The notes: generated from the letters alone by a model not told the origin. DNA of 64,000 nucleotides from CAVRUD01 sp963724285 (GCA_963724285.1 CAVRUD010000029.1:434001-498000); one strand, 5' to 3'. Numbered from the stretch's first letter, positions 9,463 to 18,842 are shown. Program-made: numbers and translations.

Positions 9463-11354
9463 ACCCCGACCGTAAGCACGTCAAGCACTTCTGCGGCGAC
9501 CTCATACCGACCAAACGACGGCATGATGTAGACGCCCTGAACGTGCGGCCTCGCCACCTGGAGAAGTTCTTGGGCCATCTTGACCCCTTCTCGCCGCCCC
9601 TCTGCCCCAGCCTTGCGCATACGCTCCCGCGCCTCGTCCGTGAGGGAGATACCGGGAACCTCGTTGTGGAGGAACTCGGCGTGCTTCCAACTCTGAAGCG
9701 GCAGGATACCAAGCAACACCGGTACGACAATTTCGTCGTCGTAGATTTCAAGGAATCGCTGCCAGACGGCAATGTCATAGACGGGCTGGGTCATGACAAG
9801 GTTCGCACCAGCAGCGAGCTTGCTCCTCAGCCTCCGGGCTTCTTCATGCAGGTCCGCCCGGGTTGGATCGATGGCGCATGCGACGGTAAAGCTTGCTTGC
9901 CGGCCGATCGACGCGCCCGCCGAATCCGTGCCGTCGTTCAACTTGCCGAGAACCCGGATCAATCCGATCGAATCAATGTCGTACACCGCCGAAGACTCTG
10001 GATAGTCGCCCAAACTTGGCGGATCACCGGTCAGCGCCAGAATGTTGCGCACTCCCGCCGCGTGCGCCCCAAGCAGGTCCGACTGTAGCCCCATCAGTGA
10101 GCGGTCGCGCGTCGTGAAGTGCAGGATCGTTTCGATCCCGACTTCATGCTGAATCAGGTAGCAGAGGGTCAAAGCGCTCATCCGCACCCGGGCCATCGGC
10201 GAGTCCGCCACATTGATAGCGTCGACACCGGCTGCCTTCAGCAGCTTGGCTCCTTCGATCGCCTTCGCCGGATTCAAGCCCTTCGGCGGGTCAATCTCGA
10301 CGCTAACAATGAACTTGTTGCCAAGCTTCCGCGCTAATTCGGTCGGTCCTTCGGAGGCAGCGACCACAGGTGCGGACTCGACACCAGAGCGAGTCGACGC
10401 AGGCTTCGGGCCGGGTATCGTGACGGTTGTGACCGCCGGCTCTTCCGTCCCCGCCCAGGAATCGAGCGCGGCGCGCATTGCCACGATGTGGTCGGGGGTC
10501 GTACCGCAGCACCCGCCTATGATTCGGGCTCCGGCATTGGCCGCCTCGGTCGCGAACGACGCAAAGTAATCGGGAGAACTCGGATAGATCACCCTGCCGC
10601 CGACATGCGACGGCCAACCTGCGTTTGGCATGCAAGCCAACACGGGTGGGGAATCACGGCGGCTAGCCTCAAGACGACGGCGCATCGACCGGACCACGGG
10701 CAGGATACGCTGCGGACCGACAGAGCAGTTTGCACCGACTGCCGTGACACCAAGTTCGGTGAGGGTATCGACGACCTCAGTTGGGCTGTGCCCGGCCATC
10801 GTCCGGGCATCCTCTGCAAAGGTCATCATCGCCACGATCGGCAGGTCACAGGCAGCCTTGGCGGCTTCAATCGCCGCGACCATCTCATCCAGGCTGCCGA
10901 TAGTCTCGAAGACCAGAAGGTCAACTCCACCTTCCAGAAGGGCCTCGATCTGCTCCGAGTAGATCGAGCGCACTTCCGCGGCCGGTGTCGTCCCGAGCGG
11001 CGCGATCGTCCGCATCGTCGGCCCAAGCGAACCGGCGATCAGGACCTGCTTGCCACTAATTTCCCGCTCTTCTCGGGCCAGTTTCACCCCCCGCTTGTTG
11101 ATCACCGTCACCTTGTCGGCAAGGTGATACTGCTCCAGGCGGGCACGGTTGGCGCCGAACGTATTCGTTTCTATCAGGTCTGATCCGGCGGCGATGTACG
11201 CGCGATACACGTTGCTGACCAATTCAGGCCGGACAAGGTTGAGTTCGTCGAAACAGGTTTCTAGCGGTTCACCCGCCGCATAAAGCATCGTTCCGAACGC
11301 GCCGTCGGCGAGAACGATGCCTTGCTCCAATCTGGACTTGAGCGGGTTGACCAT
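9459..11354 (-). CDS. Bifunctional homocysteine S-methyltransferase / 5,10-methylenetetrahydrofolate reductase
   Basis: Two-domain enzyme of 631 residues. The N-terminal domain (about 1-300) is a Zn-dependent homocysteine methyltransferase ('LADGAFGTMLYAAGEPLE', 'ETNTFGANRARLEQY', 'GANCSVGPQ' and the paired-cysteine motif 'IGGCCGTTPDHI'). The C-terminal domain (about 340-631) is a MetF-type reductase barrel ('FIVSVEIDPPKGLNP', 'ALTGDPPSLGDYPES'). The fusion is known from YitJ-like proteins and links one-carbon reduction to methionine formation. The cobalamin-binding part of MetH is absent. It is the first gene of the minus-strand run, and its stop overlaps the start of the glycosidase-like gene. 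I could not make out a SAM or cobalamin riboswitch in the 210 bases upstream. Confidence 0.92.
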   Translation of the reverse strand: MVNPLKSRLEQGIVLADGAFGTMLYAAGEPLETCFDELNLVRPELVSNVYRAYIAAGSDLIETNTFGANRARLEQYHLADKVTVINKRGVKLAREEREISGKQVLIAGSLGPTMRTIAPLGTTPAAEVRSIYSEQIEALLEGGVDLLVFETIGSLDEMVAAIEAAKAACDLPIVAMMTFAEDARTMAGHSPTEVVDTLTELGVTAVGANCSVGPQRILPVVRSMRRRLEASRRDSPPVLACMPNAGWPSHVGGRVIYPSSPDYFASFATEAANAGARIIGGCCGTTPDHIVAMRAALDSWAGTEEPAVTTVTIPGPKPASTRSGVESAPVVAASEGPTELARKLGNKFIVSVEIDPPKGLNPAKAIEGAKLLKAAGVDAINVADSPMARVRMSALTLCYLIQHEVGIETILHFTTRDRSLMGLQSDLLGAHAAGVRNILALTGDPPSLGDYPESSAVYDIDSIGLIRVLGKLNDGTDSAGASIGRQASFTVACAIDPTRADLHEEARRLRSKLAAGANLVMTQPVYDIAVWQRFLEIYDDEIVVPVLLGILPLQSWKHAEFLHNEVPGISLTDEARERMRKAGAEGRREGVKMAQELLQVARPHVQGVYIMPSFGRYEVAAEVLDVLTVGV

Positions 11355-11564
11355 GGTGCGTTCGCCCCTGCGTTGCGGGTAGAGATACGGCGGAATGTAC
11401 GGCGGTATAGCCGGTCGGCGTCGCGTGCGTTCGTTGACAAGCCACCTTCAGCGCGTAGGATACGCCGGAACGCTGCGTATCGTCAGTGCAGGCCTGCGCC
11501 ATACCCCGCGCTTCCTAACGGTCCGAGTCCCTTTGGAAAATAGCCTTCGGAGACAGCCTGCCCA

Positions 11565-12242
11565 ATGCAAACAGAAATCCTATTCGGCACCTCGTTCGCG
11601 CTGGCGCGCCTCACCCTGGCTCCCGGCGAGCAAGTACGGGCCGAGGCGGGTGCCCTGGTGAGCATGGACGCGTCGATGAAGGTCGAAACCGGGACGACCG
11701 GCGGCCTGTTCAAGTCGCTCAAGCGATCGGTGATGGGCGGCGAGTCGTTGTTCATGAACACGTTTACCGCCGACCAGGACGGCTCCGAGTTGACCCTGGC
11801 GCCCGCGCTCCCCGGTTCCATCGAGGTCTTGCACCTGCAAGGGACGGACATGATGGTCCAGTCCGGCAGCTACCTGGCCAGTGAGATCGGAATCGACATC
11901 GATACCAAATGGGGCGGTGCCCGGTCATTTTTCGGCGGTGAGGGCCTCTTCTTGCTGAAGTGCACTGGCCAGGGAACTTTGGTGATCTCCAGCTATGGCG
12001 CGATCTATAAGGTTTCGCTCCAACAGGGCCGCATCTATACCGTGGACACCGGTCACATCGTCGCCTTCGATAGCACCCTGACCTACAACATCCGCAAGGT
12101 CGGCTCATGGAAGTCGACGATCTTCGGTGGCGAAGGATTGGTGGTCGACTTTTCCGGAACCGGTGATGTCTATGTGCAAACCCGCAGCCAACAGGCGTTC
12201 CTGGGATGGCTCATACCAAACCTGCCCAGCCAACGAAACTAG
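11565..12242 (+). CDS. AIM24 / TIGR00266 family protein
   Basis: A 225-residue soluble beta-rich protein of the AIM24 (TIGR00266) family. It shows typical repeats such as 'TLAPGEQVRAEAGALVSM', 'GESLFMNTFTA', 'YLASEIGIDIDTKWGG' and 'GGEGLVVDFSGTGDVYVQTR'. Bacterial members have no settled biochemical role; yeast Aim24 is a mitochondrial inner-membrane organisation factor. The gene is divergent from the methyltransferase gene across 210 bases and lies upstream of cyanophycinase. The intervening 187 bases carry a separate promoter for cyanophycinase, so operon membership is unlikely. Confidence 0.85.
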   Translation: MQTEILFGTSFALARLTLAPGEQVRAEAGALVSMDASMKVETGTTGGLFKSLKRSVMGGESLFMNTFTADQDGSELTLAPALPGSIEVLHLQGTDMMVQSGSYLASEIGIDIDTKWGGARSFFGGEGLFLLKCTGQGTLVISSYGAIYKVSLQQGRIYTVDTGHIVAFDSTLTYNIRKVGSWKSTIFGGEGLVVDFSGTGDVYVQTRSQQAFLGWLIPNLPSQRN

Positions 12243-12276
12243 TGCATCGGTATCCCGCGGCTGACATCATGCTGAA

Positions 12277-12304
12277 TTGACGGGCGTCGTTCGTGCGCGA
12301 TAAT
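12277..12304 (+). promoter_or_regulatory. Sigma-70-type promoter upstream of cyanophycinase
   Basis: TTGACG (12277-12282) and GATAAT (12299-12304) are separated by 16 bases, close to the housekeeping consensus. The predicted transcript starts near 12311 and would have a leader of about 120 bases before the cphB ATG. No other strong promoter is visible between the AIM24-family gene and cphB. Confidence 0.55.
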
Positions 12305-12429
12305 GTCGCAAACATAATAAAGTTTGCGGATCCCCCTGCCGCGACAACGCAGCGGGGAGACCGTATCAAAAGCCGGCAAATGAGTGTCCCGGACGCCGGT
12401 TTCCCGGAGAGGTTAGGTCACCCGGACGT

Positions 12430-13272
12430 ATGAGTCAGCAAACCTCAATCGAAACGCAGGATCCGTCCATTGCGGCAACCGAAGTGGATCGTGGTCCGAT
12501 AATGGCGATTGGCGGCGCCGAAGACAAGCTGGACGACAAGATCATCCTCTCCACGTTCGTTCAACTGGCGGGCGGTCGAGACGCCAACATCGTGATCGTT
12601 CCGACCGCATCATCGATCGAGACCGCCGGCGAGCGATACAAGGCCATCTTCCTTGGCCTCGGTGCCCAATCGGCCGAGGTGGTCTACATTGGCGACCGTC
12701 AGGATGCCAACGGCGACGCCCCGCTCGAACTCTTGCAAGAAGCTTCCGGAGTCTTTCTGACCGGCGGCAACCAGATGCGCCTCAGTACCATCCTGGGCGG
12801 GACGCGAGCGGCGGAACTAATCCGGCGCCGGAATGCCGAAGGTGCGATCGTTGCTGGAACCAGCGCTGGCGCGTCGATCTTGTCGTCGTACATGGTGGCG
12901 TTCGGCGCCAGTGGCGAAACCCCCAAGCAACGGATGGCCCAGATCGTAGCGGGGTTCAGTCTCGCTCCGGACCTGATCCTCGATCAACACTTCCGCCAGC
13001 GCGACCGGATCGGCCGGCTGCTGTCCCTGGTTGCCGCCAACCCCGGCCTGCTCGGGGTCGGGATCGACGAAGACACCGCGGTTCTCATCAGCAACCAGGT
13101 GCTGGAAGTCCTCGGTCGCCAGAGCGTGACGCTCGTCGATGGATCTGACATCTTCTCGGACATCCATCAAGTCAAGGGATACGGAGGCGTCACCATCAGC
13201 GGCGCCAAACTCCACATCCTGACCGCCGGGCGGCGGTTCGACCTCGCCGAGCGGCGCTTGCTAGATCGCTAG
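12430..13272 (+). CDS. cphB: Cyanophycinase
   Basis: Serine exopeptidase (peptidase family S51) that cuts cyanophycin, the multi-L-arginyl-poly-L-aspartate storage polymer, into beta-Asp-Arg dipeptides. The 280-residue length is typical. The nucleophile motif 'GTSAGAS' places the catalytic serine at residue 145. The N-terminal 'IMAIGGAEDKLDDK', 'VFLTGGNQMRL' and 'LDQHFRQRDRIGRLLS' segments are family hallmarks. The protein has no signal peptide, so it acts in the cytoplasm. cphA lies downstream on the same strand after 159 bases that include a strong hairpin, giving the usual degradation/synthesis pair. Confidence 0.94.
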   Translation: MSQQTSIETQDPSIAATEVDRGPIMAIGGAEDKLDDKIILSTFVQLAGGRDANIVIVPTASSIETAGERYKAIFLGLGAQSAEVVYIGDRQDANGDAPLELLQEASGVFLTGGNQMRLSTILGGTRAAELIRRRNAEGAIVAGTSAGASILSSYMVAFGASGETPKQRMAQIVAGFSLAPDLILDQHFRQRDRIGRLLSLVAANPGLLGVGIDEDTAVLISNQVLEVLGRQSVTLVDGSDIFSDIHQVKGYGGVTISGAKLHILTAGRRFDLAERRLLDR

Positions 13273-13307
13273 TTGGCACTAGAATCCCCATCAATCAACC
13301 CGGATAG

Positions 13308-13333
13308 GCGCGCGTTGCGTTGGCAACGCGCGC
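13308..13333 (+). terminator. Strong GC-rich hairpin between cphB and cphA
   Basis: A perfect 11-bp inverted repeat (GCGCGCGTTGC, loop GTTG, GCAACGCGCGC) lies between the cphB stop and the cphA GTG. No clean T-run follows, only 'TTCTTT' nearby. It may act as a weak terminator, an attenuator or an mRNA stabiliser that sets the cphB:cphA ratio. Confidence 0.45.
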
Positions 13334-13431
13334 ATGCGTTCTTTGCTGGCCCGATCGCCGGACGGCTCACGGTCCGCGACTCGTAGGCGCCGTTCACCCT
13401 GGGATAGGGAGCACCTGTAAGGGAGCCTGCC

Positions 13432-16080
13432 GTGCTGACGATCCGCCAGACGTCCGTTTACCGAGGACCGAACCTGTGGGCGAGGCTCCCGGTCATCCAT
13501 CTGGTCGTCGATATCGGCGAGCTGGAAGACCGGCCGTCGAACAAGATTCCGGGCTTCTATGAGCACCTGACCGAGCTGCTACCCTCCCTCTACGACCACA
13601 CCTGCTCCGTAGGCAAACCGGGAGGCTTCCTCCAGCGTCTGCGCGAAGGCACATGGATGGGCCACGTCCTCGAACACGTTGCCCTGGAGCTGCAAAATCT
13701 CGCTGGCGCGGAGGTGGTACGAGGCAAGACCCGCGGAACCGGCGAGCGGGGCGTCTACAACGTTGTCTACCAGTTCCAGCAGGAGGACGTAGGCCGGGCG
13801 GCGGGCGATGTTGCCCTCAGGCTCCTTAATCACCTGATCTATGACAGCGAACCCGATTTTGACTTCGTCCACGAGCTCGAAGAAAAGGTCATCAGAGTCG
13901 CCGAACGGCTGCAATACGGCCCGTCGACCGGCGCGATCGTCTCCGAGGCGGAACGCCGGGGCATCCCCGTGCTCCGCCTCGATCCGCGCCGGTCACTCGT
14001 CCAGCTTGGCCATGGTCGCTACCAGAAGCGGATCTGGGCCACGGTGACCTCCGCGACCGGGAATATCTCCGTCGAAGTGGCCAGCAACAAAGAGCTGACG
14101 AATCGCCTCTTGCACGAGGTCGGCATTCCGGTGCCGCGAAGTGTGGTTGTGAGCAACGCCGACGACGCAGTTGCCGCCGCCCGGCGAATCGGTTTCCCGG
14201 TGGTCCTCAAGCCGCTCGATGGCAACCATGGCCGCGGGGTTTGCATCAACCTCGCCGACGAAGCCGAGGTTCGCGAGTTCTTTCCGGAAGCCTACGCCGA
14301 GACGCGTTCCGGATCGGTCGTTGTCGAAACGTTCTTGGTTGGCAAGGACTACCGCATTCTCGTGGTCAACAGCCAGGTCGTGGCCGTGGCCGAGCGGGTT
14401 CCGGCCCACGTCATCGGCGACGGTAAACACAGCATCCGCGAATTGATCGACATCACCAACGCCGACCCTCGCCGTGGTGTTGGACATGAGAAGATCCTGA
14501 CCCGGATCACCGCAGACGGCCAAACCATCGAGGTGCTCGAGCGCGCAGGCATGACGCTGGACGACATCCCCGAGGCCGACCAGTTCGTGCAGCTCAAGCT
14601 GACCGGCAACATGAGCACCGGCGGAACCTCCATCGACCGCACCGACGACATCCACCCGGACAACATCGAAATTGCCCGTCAAGCGGCCATGGTGGTCGGT
14701 TTGGATATCGCGGGCATCGACTTCATCACGCCGGATATCTCCCAGTCGGTCCGCCAGGTCAAAGGCGGCATCGTTGAAGTCAACGCCGGTCCCGGTTTCC
14801 GGATGCACACCCACCCGACCCAGGGGCACCCACGGCACGTTGGCCGTGCTGTCATCGACATGCTCTTCCCGCCGTCCACCCCAAGCCGGATTCCGATCGT
14901 CGCCGTGACAGGCACGAACGGCAAGACGACGACCGCCCGCATGATTGCCCATATTATGAAAACCGCCGGGCATCGGGTCGGACTAACGACGACAGACGGA
15001 ATCTACATCGACGGCACGCAGATTATGTCTGGTGACACCAGCGGCCCCACCAGCGCCCAGATGGTTCTGAAGAACCCGTCGATCGATTACGCCGTGCTGG
15101 AGACTGCCCGGGGCGGCATCCTCCGCTCTGGTCTCGGCTTCGACCGATGCAACATCGCCGTGGTCACGAATGTCACGAGCGACCACCTGGGGCTGCGAGG
15201 CATCAACACCCTGTCCGACCTCGCAAAGGTAAAGGCGGTCGTCCCGAGCTCCGTGCTGCGCGACGGCGCCAGCGTCCTGAATGCCGACAACCAGTGGACG
15301 GTCGACATGACCCGAACCGCGCGGGGCGAGATCATTTTCTTCACCATGGAGGAAGACAACGTCGTCGTGCGGGCGCACCTGCGCGAGCGCGGTCGCGCCG
15401 TCGTCCTCCGCCAGACTGCCGGCGGCGAAATGATCACGATCATCGAGCACAGGCGGGAAACCAGCCTCCTCCTTGCCAGTCAGATCCCGGCCACCTTCGA
15501 CGGCCGCCTGCGGGTAAACATCGCCAATGCGATGGCTGCCGCCGCCGCGGCACTTGCACAGGACGTCCAGCTCGAATACATCCGCCTTGCGCTGCGAACC
15601 TTTACCAGCACGTTCTTTCAGACGCCCGGGCGCTTTAATATGCTCGAAGTCCAGGGTCGCAGGGTGGTGCTCGACTACTGCCACAACGTGGCCGGCATGG
15701 AGTCCATGGCCGATTTCGTCCGCCGCCTGGCGCCAGAGCGAACGCTGGCCATGATCGCCATGCCGGGCGACCGTTCCAACGAAGATATCGATGCCTTTGG
15801 CAAGCTTGCGGGACAGACGTTCGCCGAGCTCGTCATCCGTGAAGATGTGCATACCAGGGGCCGGGAGCGCGGTGAAGTCGCTGGCTTGTTAAAGTCCGCC
15901 GCCGTTTCAGGCGGGCTCGATCCCGATAGCGTCACCATCGTCACCGACGAGATCCAAGCCGCCCACACCGCCATCGAACGGGCAGGAAAAAACGACCTCG
16001 TTGTGCTGCTGGTTGATCGGCCCGCCGCCGTCTGGGCGGAGCTTACCGGGGGGGACCAGTCCGCACCGGCGGCCTACTGA
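13432..16080 (+). CDS. cphA: Cyanophycin synthetase
   Basis: Makes cyanophycin by alternating ATP-dependent additions of Asp to the backbone and Arg to the side chain. The 882-residue protein has all three known parts. They are an N-domain (about 1-160, 'VYRGPNLWARLPVIHLVVDI'), an ATP-grasp domain (about 215-480, 'GFPVVLKPLDGNHGRGVCI', 'GIVEVNAGPGFRMHTHP') and a Mur-ligase-like domain with P-loop 'VTGTNGKTTTAR' near residue 490 and 'LDYCHNVAGMESM'. The start is a GTG preceded by AAGGGAG. It ends two bases from the convergent CphA-like gene, leaving no room for a separate terminator. Cyanophycin stores nitrogen, carbon and energy. Confidence 0.95.
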   Translation: MLTIRQTSVYRGPNLWARLPVIHLVVDIGELEDRPSNKIPGFYEHLTELLPSLYDHTCSVGKPGGFLQRLREGTWMGHVLEHVALELQNLAGAEVVRGKTRGTGERGVYNVVYQFQQEDVGRAAGDVALRLLNHLIYDSEPDFDFVHELEEKVIRVAERLQYGPSTGAIVSEAERRGIPVLRLDPRRSLVQLGHGRYQKRIWATVTSATGNISVEVASNKELTNRLLHEVGIPVPRSVVVSNADDAVAAARRIGFPVVLKPLDGNHGRGVCINLADEAEVREFFPEAYAETRSGSVVVETFLVGKDYRILVVNSQVVAVAERVPAHVIGDGKHSIRELIDITNADPRRGVGHEKILTRITADGQTIEVLERAGMTLDDIPEADQFVQLKLTGNMSTGGTSIDRTDDIHPDNIEIARQAAMVVGLDIAGIDFITPDISQSVRQVKGGIVEVNAGPGFRMHTHPTQGHPRHVGRAVIDMLFPPSTPSRIPIVAVTGTNGKTTTARMIAHIMKTAGHRVGLTTTDGIYIDGTQIMSGDTSGPTSAQMVLKNPSIDYAVLETARGGILRSGLGFDRCNIAVVTNVTSDHLGLRGINTLSDLAKVKAVVPSSVLRDGASVLNADNQWTVDMTRTARGEIIFFTMEEDNVVVRAHLRERGRAVVLRQTAGGEMITIIEHRRETSLLLASQIPATFDGRLRVNIANAMAAAAAALAQDVQLEYIRLALRTFTSTFFQTPGRFNMLEVQGRRVVLDYCHNVAGMESMADFVRRLAPERTLAMIAMPGDRSNEDIDAFGKLAGQTFAELVIREDVHTRGRERGEVAGLLKSAAVSGGLDPDSVTIVTDEIQAAHTAIERAGKNDLVVLLVDRPAAVWAELTGGDQSAPAAY

Positions 16081-16082
16081 AC

Positions 16083-17720
16083 CTAAGAGACGAGCGTACC
16101 GATTGATTCGAGCATCGCCCGGACGTCGTCGGGCTGCTCAATGCACATCACGACCACGGTGTCTCCCGGCCGTCGGCCCTCCAGGGCCAGTTCGACACCG
16201 CTCAGTTCGGTCGGCGCCCGTCCCCACGGGACGCCGGGCACGCGGCCAACGCCTTCGGCCATCAATGCCGTCATGCCAGCGGCATTCTCGCGACCGCGCA
16301 GATACTTGATGGTCTCTTTGATCACGACGTAGTCGCTGGATTCCGCGGCAATCTCGCCGATCGAACGCAGCGCCTCGTCCGACCGGTCGCCGGCGGTCCC
16401 GATGACACTGACCAACTTCCCGCCTTTCCTCACGAATGACCGCCCGAACGTCAGGAGGTGCTTCAGGCCCGCTTCGTTATGAGCATAGTCGAGCACGACG
16501 GTGGTTCCGTTTGTCTCGTAGATGTGCAGGCGGCCCGGATTCAATGCTGGAGTGTTGCGAAACGACGCCATTCCCGCTGCAATCTCGGGTATTGTCAGCC
16601 CGAGAGCGATAGCGGCTCCCGCCGCGCAAAGCGCGTTCTCCACCATGTGCGCTGCGCGGCCACCGTAGGACATCGGGATATTGGCAACGTTCGTGATTGC
16701 CACTGCGGCTTGGCCATGGATCAGGGTCATCACGCCGTCGCGAACGACGATTGCCTTCCCTCCTGCGGCGACATGATTGACGACGGTCGGATTGCTCGGA
16801 TCCCGTGAAACGAACATCGGCGTCGCATGAATTTCGGGCGCCAAGGACCTGACCAAGGGATCGTCCGCGTTGAGAACTGCCACTCCACCGCGTCGAGTCG
16901 CCCGGACGACGGTCGCCTTGACCGCCAGTAGGCCCTCGATCGATCGCACCCCTAACATGTCGAGATGATCGGCGCTCACATTCGTGAACACGCTGACGTC
17001 GTTGCTCTCGTATGCGAGACCCCGCAACAAGATGCCTCCGCGGGCAGTTTCGAGCACGGCGACATCGAGTCCAGGTTCCTTCAGGACGCGGCGTGCACCG
17101 CTGGGACCGGTGTAGTCCCCTTCGAGGACAAGCTCACCATTGATGTAGACACCCGACGTTGACGACCACCCGACCGACCTGCCGGCCTCGCGCAGCACAT
17201 GCGCTAAGAGGCGCGTTGTGGTTGTCTTGCCGTTCGTACCGGTGATGCCCACGACCGGAATGGTGCGGTCCTCATCTCGGACCCATCCCGGGACATCGTC
17301 CTCCAGAGGTGGATCAGTAAGCAGTCGAGTTAGGTCGCCGTTTGCCTGATCAGTATCGGTTGGCGGTCCGGCCACCGCGGCCACGATCCGCTCTGCTACC
17401 GCCAGGGCAAATGCACGACGGCGCCACTCGAAGGCCAGGACCCAATGCCCGGGCGTTTCAAGTTTGCGCCAGGCCGTCTCGGGAGCACGAAATCCGGACC
17501 GCTGGTAAATGATCTCGACAGCCTCGATCAGGGCATCACCGAGGCTGGCGTCATCGGTCGACTCGTCGTCGCTGAAAACCCCGATGCCGCGCAGCCGGGC
17601 TTCGATCTCACCGGTCAGTCGCGGTGAGGCCGAGGAGTCGCCCTCGAACTCGATCTTGATCGCCGGGACAGGGAGAAAGAGGTTGGGTCCATCGAGGTCA
17701 CGGATCTCGACGAGTTTCAT
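16083..17720 (-). CDS. CphA-like protein with N-domain and Mur-ligase domain but no ATP-grasp domain
   Basis: A 545-residue protein beginning 'MKLVEIRDLDGPNLFLPVP', which resembles the start of the CphA N-domain. It then passes directly to a Mur-ligase module: P-loop 'GITGTNGKTTTTRLLAHVL' (about residue 165), 'LETARGGILLRGL', 'NVSADHLDMLGV' and the C-terminal 'VLDYAHNEAGLKHL', all close to the CphA C-terminal half. The ATP-grasp module that adds aspartate in CphA is missing. The frame is open to an ATG at 17741, but the internal ATG at 17720 fits the CphA N-terminus better. It is convergent with cphA. Inference: it may add an amino acid to cyanophycin or a related amide-linked polymer. It could instead be a regulatory or unrelated ligase. 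Confidence 0.8.
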   Translation of the reverse strand: MKLVEIRDLDGPNLFLPVPAIKIEFEGDSSASPRLTGEIEARLRGIGVFSDDESTDDASLGDALIEAVEIIYQRSGFRAPETAWRKLETPGHWVLAFEWRRRAFALAVAERIVAAVAGPPTDTDQANGDLTRLLTDPPLEDDVPGWVRDEDRTIPVVGITGTNGKTTTTRLLAHVLREAGRSVGWSSTSGVYINGELVLEGDYTGPSGARRVLKEPGLDVAVLETARGGILLRGLAYESNDVSVFTNVSADHLDMLGVRSIEGLLAVKATVVRATRRGGVAVLNADDPLVRSLAPEIHATPMFVSRDPSNPTVVNHVAAGGKAIVVRDGVMTLIHGQAAVAITNVANIPMSYGGRAAHMVENALCAAGAAIALGLTIPEIAAGMASFRNTPALNPGRLHIYETNGTTVVLDYAHNEAGLKHLLTFGRSFVRKGGKLVSVIGTAGDRSDEALRSIGEIAAESSDYVVIKETIKYLRGRENAAGMTALMAEGVGRVPGVPWGRAPTELSGVELALEGRRPGDTVVVMCIEQPDDVRAMLESIGTLVS

Positions 17721-17894
17721 CCCTGCACCTGCCGTCTTCATCCGGATGCGGACGACCGGGCTCAGAACACCGTTCCGAGCGATTGGCGCACGTCCGTCCT
17801 AGAGCCATACCGCACGCGTGATAGTAACAGGGCGACGAAGGCCGTTTCCCGGAGGCCCTTTGGTGACGGAGGACTGTACATCCCTGTGCCAGCG

Positions 17895-18842
17895 CTAGCC
17901 GGCGGCTGCCGCCAACACGGCCAGGATATTGAAAACCGCGTGGGTGATCACTGCGGCAGTCGTTCCAAAGTAATGCCGTTCGATACCCAGGACCACCCCC
18001 ACGCCAAACAATCCCAGAACGATAAACGACAACCCATATTGGCTATGGACCAGGGCGAACAAGGCGGCCTGCAGTACGACGCCATACCTGGGTTGAAGGG
18101 CCCCACGAAAGAACGCTTCCTCTCCAACGCCGGCACTGAACCCTAGCGCGGCGGCCCCGATCGGATTCTGGACATCGGCCGTCATGTCCTCGGTGACGGA
18201 ATCAATCTGTTCCGGGATCTGTGGTTGATACTCCGCGGTCAGGATCGATCCGGCTATCGACGGAATGTAGGCCAGCACAACAAAACCCAACGCGATCAGA
18301 ATGACCTTCGGGGTAGGCATCGTAAAGCCCAACCGATTCCAGGACTCGCGAAGGCCGCGCCGGACTCCCCAGCCAACGGCGACCAAGGCCAACGCAACCT
18401 CGAAGGCCGCGGTGGAGAACAGCTCTCCGTAGTTGACCGAGTCGATGTCCAGATCGTCCGGGTTGGTGCCAATATTGACCAGGATGACCGCAAATGCGGC
18501 GCCGGTCGCAAGCAAGACACACAGCCCACTCATGTCGATCGCCGAATTCGCGTCCATCGGCGTGACCCGGGCCAGAGCTTTACGAAAGATCGGGATCAGC
18601 GGCAGCAGCAGCCCGAGGCCGATTGCCAGGTAGGTTGCGGCGTTGTTCGCACCGGCGACGATCGCGGCGATGCCCCAGATAGTCAGGAGCAGCCCCGGGA
18701 AGCCAAAGAGCAGATAGAGACCAACCTTCGCGGAGCGGTCGCGCACCGCGCGAGCGGCCCAATATGACAATCCGAGCGTGGCGGAGATGATTAGCAGGTA
18801 GACCGCTATTGCCGAGACCAGGTCCGCGTCCAAGAAGGCCAT
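17895..18842 (-). CDS. CPBP family intramembrane metalloprotease
   Basis: A 315-residue membrane protein with about eight helices. The C-terminal third carries the CAAX/ABI protease signature: 'GVGEEAFFRGALQPRY' (the EE-x3-R motif), then 'ALFALVHSQYG' and 'ITHAVFNIL', which supply the conserved histidines. Family members cleave peptides or prenylated proteins in the membrane; bacterial functions are mostly unknown. It is co-directional with the CphA-like gene and lies 174 bases upstream of it. No substrate can be proposed from context. Confidence 0.85.
   Translation of the reverse strand: MAFLDADLVSAIAVYLLIISATLGLSYWAARAVRDRSAKVGLYLLFGFPGLLLTIWGIAAIVAGANNAATYLAIGLGLLLPLIPIFRKALARVTPMDANSAIDMSGLCVLLATGAAFAVILVNIGTNPDDLDIDSVNYGELFSTAAFEVALALVAVGWGVRRGLRESWNRLGFTMPTPKVILIALGFVVLAYIPSIAGSILTAEYQPQIPEQIDSVTEDMTADVQNPIGAAALGFSAGVGEEAFFRGALQPRYGVVLQAALFALVHSQYGLSFIVLGLFGVGVVLGIERHYFGTTAAVITHAVFNILAVLAAAAG

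Noticed and set aside
11355..11564. Possible SAM or cobalamin riboswitch upstream of the methionine-synthesis fusion gene
   Set aside because: I looked for the conserved SAM-I core and B12-box patterns on the minus strand and found neither.
13993..14973. 326-codon minus-strand open frame inside cphA
   Set aside because: It is antisense to conserved ATP-grasp motifs of cyanophycin synthetase; no independent start signal or family resemblance.
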